DNA of 64,000 nt from Streptomyces guryensis (lineage in GTDB: Bacteria > Actinomycetota > Actinomycetes > Streptomycetales > Streptomycetaceae): contig NZ_JAJSBI010000004.1 of NCBI RefSeq assembly GCF_021261325.1, positions 1 through 64,000 of the forward strand, read 5' to 3'. This document shows, piece after piece, positions 42,249 to 50,520 of this stretch; the first letter of the stretch is position 1; every line of letters begins with the position of its first letter. A program made the translations under genes and the position numbers. The notes beneath the pieces were generated by a model. The model saw only the letters and a program-made list of their open reading frames with translations. It did no database searches and was not told where the DNA came from.

Positions 42249-43027
42249 GCACTCCGCAGCTGGTCGTGCACCGCGACAAGGAACTGATGGCGCAGTCCGC
42301 CGCGGCCCGTCTCATCACGAAGATCGTGGACGCGCAGGCCTCCCGGGGCTCCGCGTCCGTGGTCCTGACGGGCGGCCGCAACGGCAACGGCCTGCTGGCC
42401 GCGCTGGCCGCCGCACCGGCCCGGGACGCGATCGACTGGGGCCGGCTCGACCTGTGGTGGGGAGACGAGCGCTTCCTGCCCGAGGGCGACGCGGACCGCA
42501 ATGTCACGCAGGCCCGCGAGGCCCTGCTGGACTCCGTCCCGCTGGATCCGAAGCGGGTGCACGCCATGCCGGCGTCGGACGGGCCGTACGGTGCCGACGT
42601 GGAGGCAGCCGCGGAGGCTTACGCACAGGAGCTGGCTCTGGCGGCCGGTCCGGAGAACCACGGGGCCGTGCCCACGTTCGACGTCCTGATGCTGGGCGTG
42701 GGTCCGGACACGCATGTGGCGTCGCTGTTCCCGGAGCTTCCCGCGGTGCGGGAGACGGACCGTACGGTGGTGGGTGTCCACGGTGCGCCGAAGCCCCCGC
42801 CGACGCGGGTGACCCTGACGCTCCCGGCCATCCGGGCGGCGCGTGAGGTCTGGCTGCTGGCAGCCGGCGAGGACAAGGCACAGGCGGCGGCGATCGCCCT
42901 GTCGGGGGCGGGTGAGGTGCAGGCTCCTGCGGCGGGGGCCCGCGGACGCTCCCGCACGCTGTGGCTGCTGGACGGGGCAGCGGCCTCGCAGCTGCCCCGC
43001 TCGCTCTATCCCCCGGCTTCGCCCTGA
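42245..43027 (+). CDS. pgl: 6-phosphogluconolactonase
   Basis: 260 residues from GTG 42245, of the NagB/DevB type. VVLTGGRNGNGLLAAL near residue 40 and the WWGDERFLPEGDADRN motif are typical, with GVGPDTHVASLFP as the second phosphate-binding motif. It hydrolyses the lactone made by zwf. Last gene of the operon, followed by dispersed repeats. Confidence 0.95.
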   Translation: MSTPQLVVHRDKELMAQSAAARLITKIVDAQASRGSASVVLTGGRNGNGLLAALAAAPARDAIDWGRLDLWWGDERFLPEGDADRNVTQAREALLDSVPLDPKRVHAMPASDGPYGADVEAAAEAYAQELALAAGPENHGAVPTFDVLMLGVGPDTHVASLFPELPAVRETDRTVVGVHGAPKPPPTRVTLTLPAIRAAREVWLLAAGEDKAQAAAIALSGAGEVQAPAAGARGRSRTLWLLDGAAASQLPRSLYPPASP

Positions 43028-43059
43028 GGCGTTTTCGCCCCCGCCGCCCCTCCCCATTC

Positions 43060-43200
43060 CCGTCCCCTGGGGGCTGCGCCCCCAGACCCCCGCTTTCGGC
43101 CTGAACGGCCTCGTCCCCGAACGCCGGACGGACTGAAAAGATCAAAATCAGCCCCTCCGGCGTTCGAGGAGCGGGGGTCCGGGGGCCGGCCCCCGGGTCG
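43060..43200. repeat. Dispersed G-rich repeats, two copies in opposite orientation
   Basis: The left part is the reverse complement of the element at 17.9-18.05 kb (ending with the complement of GGCCGTTCAGGCCG and GTCCGTCCGGCGTTC). The right part, from about 43147, is a shorter direct copy with CCCTCCGGCGTTCGAGGAGC. Together they can form a large hairpin between pgl and the convergent permease gene, probably terminating both. Confidence 0.75.
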
Positions 43201-43244
43201 GGACGGGAAGGGGCGGCGGGGGCGAAACAATCCCGCCGACCCGC

Positions 43245-44096
43245 TCACTTAACGGACCCCGCCATAACCCCCTGCACAAAGTGCTTCTGGAAGGCGAAGA
43301 ACACCACCACCGGCACCACCAGCGACACAAACGCCCCCGGCGCCAGCACATCGATGTTGCTCCCGAACTGCCGTATCTGCGACTGCAGTTGCACCGTCAA
43401 CGGCTGCGAGGAGCTGTCCGCGAACAACAGCGCCACCAGCATGTCGTTCCACACCCACAGAAACTGGAAGATGGCCAGCGAGGCGATCGCGGGCCGCCCC
43501 ACCGGCAGCACCAGCCGCGTGAAGATCCGCCACTCGCTGCCGCCGTCCATACGAGCGGCCTCCAGCATCTCCTTCGGCATCTCGGCGAAGTAGTTCCTCA
43601 GCAGGAACACCGCGAACGGCAGCCCGTACGCCACATGGAACAGCACGACCCCCGGAATCGTCCCGAACAGCCCCAGCTGCCCGAAGAGTTTGGCCACCGG
43701 CAGCAACCCGATCTGCACCGGCACCACCAACAGGGCCACCACGACCAGGAAGACGGCCTCCCGCCCGGGGAAGTCCAGCCAGGCGAACGCATATCCGGCC
43801 AGCGCCGCCAGCACCACGACCAGCACGGTCGCCGGCACGGAGATCAGCACCGTGTTCCAGAAGGCCTGCGTCATCCCGGCGTTCTTCAGCAGCGCCGAGT
43901 AGTTGTCGAAGGACAGCTGGCCGGGACTGGTGAACACCTTCCACCAGCCACTGCTCGCCGAGTCCTGACTGGACCGCAGCGACGACAGGAACAGCCCCGC
44001 CAGCGGAGTGACCCACACCAGGCCGATCACCACCAGGAAGGCCTGCACCAGACCACTGCCCAGGCCGCGCCTGACCGCGTTCATCGCTGAGTTCAT
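43245..44096 (-). CDS. Sugar ABC transporter permease (MalG-type)
   Basis: 283 residues from ATG 44096, with GGAGGAG upstream; a second ATG follows 12 bases later. Six membrane helices and the permease-ATPase contact loop EAARMDGGSEWRIFTRLVLP. Typical inner-membrane partner of carbohydrate uptake systems of the CUT1 class. No ATPase gene is present; such systems usually borrow the shared ATPase MsiK. Start overlaps the stop of the other permease gene. Confidence 0.93.
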   Translation of the reverse strand: MNSAMNAVRRGLGSGLVQAFLVVIGLVWVTPLAGLFLSSLRSSQDSASSGWWKVFTSPGQLSFDNYSALLKNAGMTQAFWNTVLISVPATVLVVVLAALAGYAFAWLDFPGREAVFLVVVALLVVPVQIGLLPVAKLFGQLGLFGTIPGVVLFHVAYGLPFAVFLLRNYFAEMPKEMLEAARMDGGSEWRIFTRLVLPVGRPAIASLAIFQFLWVWNDMLVALLFADSSSQPLTVQLQSQIRQFGSNIDVLAPGAFVSLVVPVVVFFAFQKHFVQGVMAGSVK

Positions 44097-45454
44097 CGCT
44101 GACTCCTCCGGAAACGACGGACGTTGAAGGCCATGGCGGGGACCACGAGCAGCAGGAGCAGCACGCCCAGCGCACTTCCGAGCCCCTGATTGTTGCCGCC
44201 ACCGAAGGACACCAGCCACATCTGCGTGGCGAGCACGGTCGCGTCCTCCTGCACCGGGCCGGGCGCGATGATGTAGACGAGGTCGAAGACCTTCATCACG
44301 TTGATCACGAGGGTCACGAAGACCACGGTCAGCACCGGCGCCAGCAACGGCACCGTGATCCGCCGGAAGATCTGCCACTCGTTCGCGCCGTCCATCCGCG
44401 CCGCCTCCAGCGCATCGCGCGGCAGCGTCGCGAGCCCGGCGCCGATCAGCACCATCGCGAACCCGGTCCAGATCCACAGATACGCCCCGATGATCGCCGG
44501 CGTGACGAGCATCGGCCCGAGCCAGGAGACACCCTGGTACGGCTGCGCGAAGTTCGAGGCGGGCAACTCCACCGTGTACGAGCCGGACTTCAGCCCCGCG
44601 AAGTGGAAGGATCCGTCAGCCGCGGTCGTCGTACTCCCGGCCGTCGTCCCGTCGCCCCGCACCGCCTCGACCTTCATCTCCGGCAGCCCGCTCTCCCGCC
44701 GGTCCACCTCGCCCTGCTTCCCGCCCCCGCCAGGGGTGAAGTCCAGGTAGACGACCCCGGCCAGCTCGTCCGCCGCCGCCTTGCGGTGCGCGGCGCCGTA
44801 CGCGGGCCGGGCACCGCCCGGCAGGTCCTTCGGCGCCACGCCCACCAGCCCGAGCGCCACCGACTGCCCCGGCGACACGCTCCCGCTCGTCCGGTACGAG
44901 CCGTCCGGCCCCGCCTTCAGGCCCTGACCGACGCGCGCCCGCGCGGTCGGGTACTGAGAGGTGCCCTTGAAGGCGTCGTGCACCGAGACCACGGCCGCGT
45001 TCAGCACGCCCTTGTTCGGGTCCTCGTCGTAGGCGAGCCGGAAGATGATGCCCGCCGCCAGGAAGGACACCGCCATCGGCATGAACAGCAGGAGTTTGAA
45101 GGCCGTCGCCCAGCGGACCTTCTCCACCAGTACGGCGAGGATCAGGCCGAGCCCGGTCAGCAGGGCCGGGGCGACCACTACCCAGATGGCCGTGTTCCGT
45201 ACGGCTTTGAGGGTCGCCGGATCGCGGAACATCTCGGTGTAGTTCTCGCCGCCCACGAAGCGTGTCCCGGACGCGTCGAAGAAGCTGCGGCCGACCGAGA
45301 ACAGCACGGGGTACACGACGAGCGCGCCCAGCAGGAGCAGCGCCGGGAAGACGAAGAGCAGGGCGACGATGCGGGCCCGTCGGCGCGAGCGGCGCGCTCG
45401 CTCAACCGCCCCCAGCGCAGGCGGGATTGTCTCTTTCACAAGAGTCGCGGTCAT
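44093..45454 (-). CDS. Sugar ABC transporter permease (MalF-type) with inserted extracellular domain
   Basis: 453 residues, about 150 longer than usual CUT1 permeases. Membrane helices at about 30-55, 90-110 and 118-138 are followed by a hydrophilic segment (about 140-305), then the remaining helices and the contact loop EAARMDGANEWQIFRRITVP. The insert has YLDFTPGGGG and TTTAADGSFHFAGLKSGSYT, the last resembling SdrD/CNA-B or carboxypeptidase-regulatory-like beta domains. It should lie outside the membrane, where it could contact the binding protein. Coupled to both neighbours. Confidence 0.88.
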   Translation of the reverse strand: MTATLVKETIPPALGAVERARRSRRRARIVALLFVFPALLLLGALVVYPVLFSVGRSFFDASGTRFVGGENYTEMFRDPATLKAVRNTAIWVVVAPALLTGLGLILAVLVEKVRWATAFKLLLFMPMAVSFLAAGIIFRLAYDEDPNKGVLNAAVVSVHDAFKGTSQYPTARARVGQGLKAGPDGSYRTSGSVSPGQSVALGLVGVAPKDLPGGARPAYGAAHRKAAADELAGVVYLDFTPGGGGKQGEVDRRESGLPEMKVEAVRGDGTTAGSTTTAADGSFHFAGLKSGSYTVELPASNFAQPYQGVSWLGPMLVTPAIIGAYLWIWTGFAMVLIGAGLATLPRDALEAARMDGANEWQIFRRITVPLLAPVLTVVFVTLVINVMKVFDLVYIIAPGPVQEDATVLATQMWLVSFGGGNNQGLGSALGVLLLLLVVPAMAFNVRRFRRSQR

Positions 45455-45460
45455 GGTCCG

Positions 45461-46789
45461 TCAGCCCTTGTACGCCTTGGCCGCCGCGGCCTCCAGTTGC
45501 GTCGCGGTGCCCTTCGGGTCCGACGGGTCGCGCAGGAAGTCCTGGAGCAGCTTCCACTCACCCGCGCCCTTGGTACCGCCGAAGGCCGCCGGCGCCTGGT
45601 CGGACATGTCGAAGCGGACCGAATCCCCCGCGGACACAAGGGACTTGGCGGTGGCACGGGTGACGTCGTCGCCGTACGAGTCGAGCGACAGCTTCTTGTT
45701 CGGGGACAGGAAGCCGCCCGCCTTCGCCCAGACCGCGGCGGCCTCGGGCGTCGCCAGGTACTCCAGGAGCTTCATGCCGGCCTTGGCGTTCTTGCCGTCC
45801 TTGAGGACTACGGCCGCGTCGCCGCCGCTGACCACCGGCGCCTTGCCCCCGTCAACCGCGGGGAAGGGGAAGAAGTTCGCGTCCGTGCCGATGGTCCTGC
45901 CGAACTGGTCGTGCGCGACTCCGGCGACGAAGTCGCCCTCGTAGACCATGCCGGCCTCGGGCTTGGGCCCGAACACCTTCTCCACCGAGCCCGGGAAGTC
46001 GGTGTTGAGGGCCTCCTTCTGGCCGCCCGCGATCAGTTGCTTGTCCTTGAACAGCTTGCCGAGGGTGCCGAGCGCCTTGACCACCGAGGCGTCGGTCCAC
46101 TTCAGCTTGTGGGTGGCCAGGGCGTCGTACTTCTCGGGGCCCGCCTGGGAGAGGTAGATGTTCTCGAACCAGTCGGTGAGGGTCCAGCCGTCCTCCCCGG
46201 CGACGGAGAAGGCGGCGAGCCCGGAGTCGGAGACCGTGTGGCCGGCCTTCAGCATCGCGTCGTACGTGGTCGGCGGCTTGACTCCGGCCTGGGTGAGGGC
46301 GCTGGGGCTGTACCAGACCGTCGACTTGTGGGCGGCCTTGAAGTAGAGGCCGTACAGGGTGCCGTCGACGCTGCCGTACTTCTTCCACACGGGGGCGTAG
46401 CCCGCGTCCACGGCCTTCTGGGTGGTGGACGACAGCGGCTTGAGCCAGCCCTTCTTCGCGAACTGCTGCAACACGCCGACCTGCGGGACCATCACCACGT
46501 CGGGGGCGTTGCCGCCTTCGATCTTGCTGCCGACGACGGTGGAGACGTTGTCCCCGGTGGAGATGAACTGCGTCTTGGCGCCGGTCTTCGCGCTGAAGGC
46601 GTCCAGCACCTTCTGGAAGTTCTTCTGCTCGCTGCCGGTCCAGACGCCGGCCACCGTGACGGTCTGGCCGCCCAGCGCCTTGTCGCCGCCACCCGCGGAG
46701 ACCGGGCCGCCGCCTCCGCAGGCGGTGGCGCCGAGCGCGAGGGCGAGGGCGGTGCAGCTGGTGAGCAGCGTGGTACGTCGTCGCATCAT
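45461..46789 (-). CDS. Sugar ABC transporter substrate-binding lipoprotein
   Basis: 442 residues from ATG 46789. Signal peptide with Cys in LALGATACGGGG as likely lipid anchor. Bacterial extracellular solute-binding fold of the MalE class (TVTVAGVWTGSEQKNFQKVL near the start). It should bind an oligosaccharide, presumably an alpha-glucoside given the upstream GH13 enzyme. It lies 6 bases before the MalF-type gene. A perfect 12-bp palindrome overlaps its ribosome site. Confidence 0.92.
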   Translation of the reverse strand: MMRRRTTLLTSCTALALALGATACGGGGPVSAGGGDKALGGQTVTVAGVWTGSEQKNFQKVLDAFSAKTGAKTQFISTGDNVSTVVGSKIEGGNAPDVVMVPQVGVLQQFAKKGWLKPLSSTTQKAVDAGYAPVWKKYGSVDGTLYGLYFKAAHKSTVWYSPSALTQAGVKPPTTYDAMLKAGHTVSDSGLAAFSVAGEDGWTLTDWFENIYLSQAGPEKYDALATHKLKWTDASVVKALGTLGKLFKDKQLIAGGQKEALNTDFPGSVEKVFGPKPEAGMVYEGDFVAGVAHDQFGRTIGTDANFFPFPAVDGGKAPVVSGGDAAVVLKDGKNAKAGMKLLEYLATPEAAAVWAKAGGFLSPNKKLSLDSYGDDVTRATAKSLVSAGDSVRFDMSDQAPAAFGGTKGAGEWKLLQDFLRDPSDPKGTATQLEAAAAKAYKG

Positions 46790-46798
46790 CGTTGATGT

Positions 46799-46810
46799 CC
46801 CTTCGAAGGG
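46799..46810 (-). promoter_or_regulatory. Palindrome overlapping the binding-protein ribosome site
   Basis: CCCTTCGAAGGG is a perfect 12-bp palindrome 9 bases upstream of the ATG. As RNA it could fold and cover GAAGGGA, or as DNA it could be an operator. Confidence 0.4.
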
Positions 46811-46850
46811 TGGAAAACTGACGAACAATCAGGAGGGTGGACGGTGGTGA

Positions 46851-48476
46851 TCAGCGGTCGCCGATCCACCAGGCCGCCGTCGAACCGGGCAGCACCCCGG
46901 CCGTGCAGGGGCCGCTGGACAGCAGCGGGGTGCCGGAGACCGGCGCGGGCATGGGTGCCGTACCGAAGTTGACGGCGCAGACGAGGCCGTCACCGCGGAC
47001 GAAGGCGAGGACACCGGGCGGGGTGTCCAGCCAGTCGAGCGTTCCCTCACCCAACTGGGGCAGAGCGGACCGCAGTTGGAGGCCGTCGCGGTACAGGTGC
47101 CAGAAGGAGCGGGTGTCGGCGAGTGCGCGGTCGGTGGCGTACTCGGCGAAGTAGGACGGCTGCGGCAGCCAGGGCCGGGCGCTTTCGGCGCCGGACGTGA
47201 AGCCGAACGGCGAGGCCTGTCCGGACCACGGCAGCGGCACCCGGCAGCCGTCGCGGATGCGGGCGCGGCTTCCGGTGCGGCGGAAGATCGGGTCGGTGAG
47301 CACGTCGTCGGGCAGGTCGACGACCTCGGGCAGACCCAGTTCCTCGCCCTGGTAGATGTACGCGGCTCCGGGCAGCGCCAGCATCAGCAGCGCGGCGGCG
47401 CGGGCGCGGGCCGTACCCAGGCCGCTGCCCTCCGGCGCGGGTTCGCCGTAGCGGGTGACGGTGCGGACCTGGTCGTGGTTGTTGAGCACCCAGGTGACCG
47501 TGGAACCCGTGCCGGCTATGTCCTGCATGGCCTCGGTGATGACCTTGCGGAAGGCGTCGGCGTTCCAGGGGGCGCTGAGCAGGTCGAAGAAGAAGGCCTG
47601 GTGGAGTTCGTCGGGGCGGACGTACTGCGCGTGTTCGCGGGCGGTCGGCACCGACACCTCGCCGACCAGCAGCCGCTCGCGGCCGTCGCGTGCCGTGTAC
47701 TCCTCGCACACCGCACGCCAGTGCCGCCACACGTCGTGCACCTCGGGCTGGTTCCAGGCGAGCGGGTTGACGGAGTCGCGGGTGCGGGCGTCGGCCTCGG
47801 GGTCGTCCGAGTCGGGCAGTCCGGGGTGCTTGTAGAGCCCGGCGGCGACGTCGATGCGGAAGCCGTCGATGCCCCGGTCGAGCCAGAAGCGCAGGACCCG
47901 GTCGAACTCGGCGCCGGTCTCGGGGTTGCGCCAGTTCCAGTCGGGCTGCTCGGGCGCGAACATGTGCAGGTACCACTGGCCGGGGCGGCCGTCCGGCTCG
48001 GTGACCCGGGTCCAGGCCGGGCCGCCGAACATGGAGTGCCAGTTGTTGGGCGGTTCGGAGCCGTCGGCGCCGCGGCCGTCGGCGAAGTGGAAGCGGGCGC
48101 GGGCGGCGCTGCCGGGCGCCGAGGCGAGCGCCTCCTGGAACCACGGGTGCTCGCTGGAGCAGTGGTTGGGCACGACGTCCAGCAGCACCTTGACGCCGAG
48201 CCGCCGGGCGGCCGCCATCAGCAGGTCGAACTCGGCGAGGTCGCCGAAGAGCGGGTCGACGTCGCAGTAGTCGGCCACGTCGTAGCCGTGATCGTGCTGC
48301 GGGGACGGATAGAAGGGGCTCAGCCAGATCCCGTCGACGCCCAGCTTCTTCAGGTACGGCAGTCCGGCGCGGACCCCGGCCAGATCGCCGATGCCGTCGC
48401 CGGTGCTGTCCAGGAAGCTGCGGACGTACACCTGGTAGATCACCGCGTCACGCCACCAGCGGTACTTACTCAACAT
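46851..48476 (-). CDS. GH13 alpha-glucosidase
   Basis: 541 residues, cytoplasmic (no signal peptide). Begins WWRDAVIYQVYVRSF as in GH13 oligo-glucosidases. Catalytic residues: Asp209 in GFRIDVAAGL (nucleophile), Glu273 in LLVGEVSVP (acid/base) and Asp335 in LNNHDQVR. Hydrolyses imported alpha-glucosides such as maltose, isomaltose or trehalose-like sugars. First gene of the four-gene uptake operon. No Shine-Dalgarno; the start codon lies inside a perfect palindrome, with a good promoter just upstream. Confidence 0.93.
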   Translation of the reverse strand: MLSKYRWWRDAVIYQVYVRSFLDSTGDGIGDLAGVRAGLPYLKKLGVDGIWLSPFYPSPQHDHGYDVADYCDVDPLFGDLAEFDLLMAAARRLGVKVLLDVVPNHCSSEHPWFQEALASAPGSAARARFHFADGRGADGSEPPNNWHSMFGGPAWTRVTEPDGRPGQWYLHMFAPEQPDWNWRNPETGAEFDRVLRFWLDRGIDGFRIDVAAGLYKHPGLPDSDDPEADARTRDSVNPLAWNQPEVHDVWRHWRAVCEEYTARDGRERLLVGEVSVPTAREHAQYVRPDELHQAFFFDLLSAPWNADAFRKVITEAMQDIAGTGSTVTWVLNNHDQVRTVTRYGEPAPEGSGLGTARARAAALLMLALPGAAYIYQGEELGLPEVVDLPDDVLTDPIFRRTGSRARIRDGCRVPLPWSGQASPFGFTSGAESARPWLPQPSYFAEYATDRALADTRSFWHLYRDGLQLRSALPQLGEGTLDWLDTPPGVLAFVRGDGLVCAVNFGTAPMPAPVSGTPLLSSGPCTAGVLPGSTAAWWIGDR

Positions 48477-48487
48477 GCATGCATGTT
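48472..48487. promoter_or_regulatory. Perfect 16-bp palindrome at the GH13 start
   Basis: AACATGCATGCATGTT is its own reverse complement and covers the ATG and probable transcription start. An operator for a sugar-responsive repressor (LacI or GntR type) encoded elsewhere is likely. Confidence 0.7.
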
Positions 48488-48513
48488 ATGTAGGCGTGTC
48501 GTGAGGGTGTCAA
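48485..48513 (-). promoter_or_regulatory. Promoter of the alpha-glucoside operon
   Basis: On the minus strand a consensus -35 TTGACA (48513-48508) and a -10 CATAAC (48490-48485) are separated by 17 bases. Transcription would start close to the ATG at 48476, giving a nearly leaderless message. Confidence 0.65.
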
Positions 48514-48595
48514 TGAAAGAGACTGAAGCTACTGCTGGGTTGGCATGGCAAAGATGGACTTAAAGGGGCATCCTGAGTTGAAATGAGACTTCCGC

Positions 48596-48612
48596 GTTAC
48601 TTAACAAGTAAC
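48596..48612. promoter_or_regulatory. 7-3-7 inverted repeat GTTACTT/AAGTAAC
   Basis: GTTACTT-AAC-AAGTAAC is perfect, AT-rich and touches the stop codon of the upstream binding-protein gene. It could be a weak terminator or a second operator for the downstream sugar operon. Confidence 0.45.
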
Positions 48613-49883
48613 TAGCGGCTGGAGATGGCCGCCAGCTCCCGCGCCAGCCTCTGCACCGCCGCAGCGGGCGTCTCGTGCCCGGTCATCGCGTCGTGCACGA
48701 CCGCCTGCACCACCAGGCTGACCTGGTCGTAGCGCGGGCTCTTGGGGCGCGGCGCGGCATGCAGGACGCTCGTGCGCAGGGTCGGCAGATACGGGAACCG
48801 CCGTATCAGCTGGGGGTCCTGGTACAGCGCGGCCCGTACGGGCGGCAGCGCGCCGCGTGTGAGGACCTGGCGCTGGACGGGCTCGCTGGTGAGGTAGGCG
48901 AGCAGGCGCGCGGCGGAGTCGGGGTGCTGTGTGTGCGTGTTGACGGCCAGGTTGGAGCCGCCGAGGACGCTCCTGCCGGGCCCGTCCGGGCCGGGCAGCG
49001 GTACGGCGCCGATCCTGCCGGCCACCGGGGAGCCCTTGGCCGAGGCACCGACGTAGGCGTAGGGCCAGTTGCGGAGGAAGAGCAGACGGCCGTCCTGGAA
49101 GGCCTGTTTGGACTCCTCCTCCTTGTACATCAGCGCCTTCTTCGGGATCCACCCCTCGCGCACGCCCCGGGCGAGGAAGCCGATGCCCTCGCGGGCGGCG
49201 GCCGAGTTCACGGTGACGCGTGCGCCCTCGTCGCCGAGGATGCTGCCGCCCGCGGAGTAGACGGCCTCGGCGGCGTTGACGGTGAGGCCCTCGTAAGGGA
49301 GGAACTGCCCCGCGTAGCCGTCGAGTCCGTACTTCGGCGCGATGGTCTTCGCGTCGTACTCCAGCTCGGCCCAGGTGCGCGGCGGCGGGACGCCCTCCTT
49401 GGCGAGGATGTCCTTGCGGTACAGGAGCAGGCCGGCGTTGGTGACGTACGGGACGGCGTACAGGTGTCCGTCGTAGGTCGCCGTGTCGACGACCGGCTTG
49501 AGGAAGCCCTTCATCGGGAAGCGGTCGCGGGGCAGCGGCCGGATCCAGCCCGCAGCCGCGAACTCCGAGGTCCAGCTGACGTCGATGTTGAGGACGTCGA
49601 AGCGACTGCGGTCGCCGCCGCGCAGGTCGGTGACCATCTGCGCATGGGTCTCGTCGGCGGAGTCCGGGAGTTCGACGAGGGTGACCTTCTCGCCGGGGTG
49701 GGTACGGTTCCAGCCCTGGAGGAGGGGGTCGAGGTAGTTGGTGAGGTCTCCGGCGGTGGCGAGCGTCAGCGGCCCTCGACCGCCCGCCGCGCCCTCGTCG
49801 GCGTGGGCCCCGGAGGCGACATACCCGGTCATGACCACGACGAGAACAAGGAGGCCCCTACCCGCGGCATGGATCCACCGCAT
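48612..49883 (-). CDS. Extracellular sugar-binding protein (second)
   Basis: 423 residues from ATG 49883 (GGAGG six bases before). N-terminal signal sequence (LLVLVVVMTGYVASGAHAD) without a lipobox Cys. Bacterial extracellular solute-binding family 1: LTLATAGDLTNYLDPLLQGW and FDVLNIDVSWTSEFAAAGWI fit trehalose/maltose-type binding proteins. No permease genes of its own are adjacent, so it may use the nearby system or be an orphan receptor. Ends with TAG. Confidence 0.85.
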   Translation of the reverse strand: MRWIHAAGRGLLVLVVVMTGYVASGAHADEGAAGGRGPLTLATAGDLTNYLDPLLQGWNRTHPGEKVTLVELPDSADETHAQMVTDLRGGDRSRFDVLNIDVSWTSEFAAAGWIRPLPRDRFPMKGFLKPVVDTATYDGHLYAVPYVTNAGLLLYRKDILAKEGVPPPRTWAELEYDAKTIAPKYGLDGYAGQFLPYEGLTVNAAEAVYSAGGSILGDEGARVTVNSAAAREGIGFLARGVREGWIPKKALMYKEEESKQAFQDGRLLFLRNWPYAYVGASAKGSPVAGRIGAVPLPGPDGPGRSVLGGSNLAVNTHTQHPDSAARLLAYLTSEPVQRQVLTRGALPPVRAALYQDPQLIRRFPYLPTLRTSVLHAAPRPKSPRYDQVSLVVQAVVHDAMTGHETPAAAVQRLARELAAISSR

Positions 49884-49939
49884 AGGTTCCTCCCTGTACA
49901 CCGGCGCCGGGCATCTTCGCCCGGAGTCAGAGGCCATGT

Positions 49940-49954
49940 ATACCTGTTAGGTAT
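49940..49954. promoter_or_regulatory. Operator-like palindrome before the PadR gene
   Basis: ATACCT-GTT-AGGTAT is a perfect 6-3-6 repeat, followed 4 bases later by the -10-like GATACT. PadR proteins often repress their own operon by such sites. Confidence 0.65.
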
Positions 49955-50004
49955 GCGCGATACTAGGGCCCGGAGCACATTGACCGGACAGGAGGACAGC
50001 ACGA

Positions 50005-50520
50005 GTGCGCCTGCCCCTCCTGGCTCTCCTGGCACGCGGCCCGGCCCACGGCTACGAGCTCAAGCAGGACCTTGAGCAACTGCTGGGGTCCGCGTACCCT
50101 CAGCCGAACGTCGGCCAGATCTACGTAACCCTCGGCCGCCTCGAGAAGCAAGGGCTGATCGAGGGCGAGGACGTCGAGCAGTCGAGCCGGCCCAACAAAA
50201 AGGTCTACCACCTCACCGACACCGGGCGGGAGGCGCTGCGCGCCTGGTTCGAGGAGCCCGAGGACGAGCCGCGAGTACGGGACGAGTTCTTCATGAAGCT
50301 GGCGCTCGCTCCGCGGACCGGTCTCGCCGAGCAGATCGCCCTGATCAACAAGCAGCGGCGCCAGTACCTCAACACCATGCGCGACCTGTCGAAGCTGGCC
50401 GCCGCCGAAGACCGCGACAACCGCATCGCCCATCTGCTGATCGAGGGCGCGATGCTGCACCTGCAGGCCGACCTCGACTGGCTGGAACGGTGCCAGGAAG
50501 AGCTGGAGGAGCTCGAGTGA
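50005..50520 (+). CDS. PadR-family transcriptional repressor
   Basis: 171 residues from GTG 50005, GGAGGA nine bases before. Winged helix (LLALLARGPAHGYELKQDLE, then GQIYVTLGRLEKQGLI) followed by a helical dimerisation tail (Vir_act_alpha_C-like) at about 95-165. It heads an operon with an ABC exporter and probably controls it. Its TGA overlaps the next GTG. Confidence 0.92.
   Translation: MRLPLLALLARGPAHGYELKQDLEQLLGSAYPQPNVGQIYVTLGRLEKQGLIEGEDVEQSSRPNKKVYHLTDTGREALRAWFEEPEDEPRVRDEFFMKLALAPRTGLAEQIALINKQRRQYLNTMRDLSKLAAAEDRDNRIAHLLIEGAMLHLQADLDWLERCQEELEELE

Noticed and set aside
43245..49883. Search for an ABC ATPase gene in the sugar operon
   Set aside because: None is present; these uptake systems usually share the ATPase MsiK encoded elsewhere, so the operon is not considered broken.
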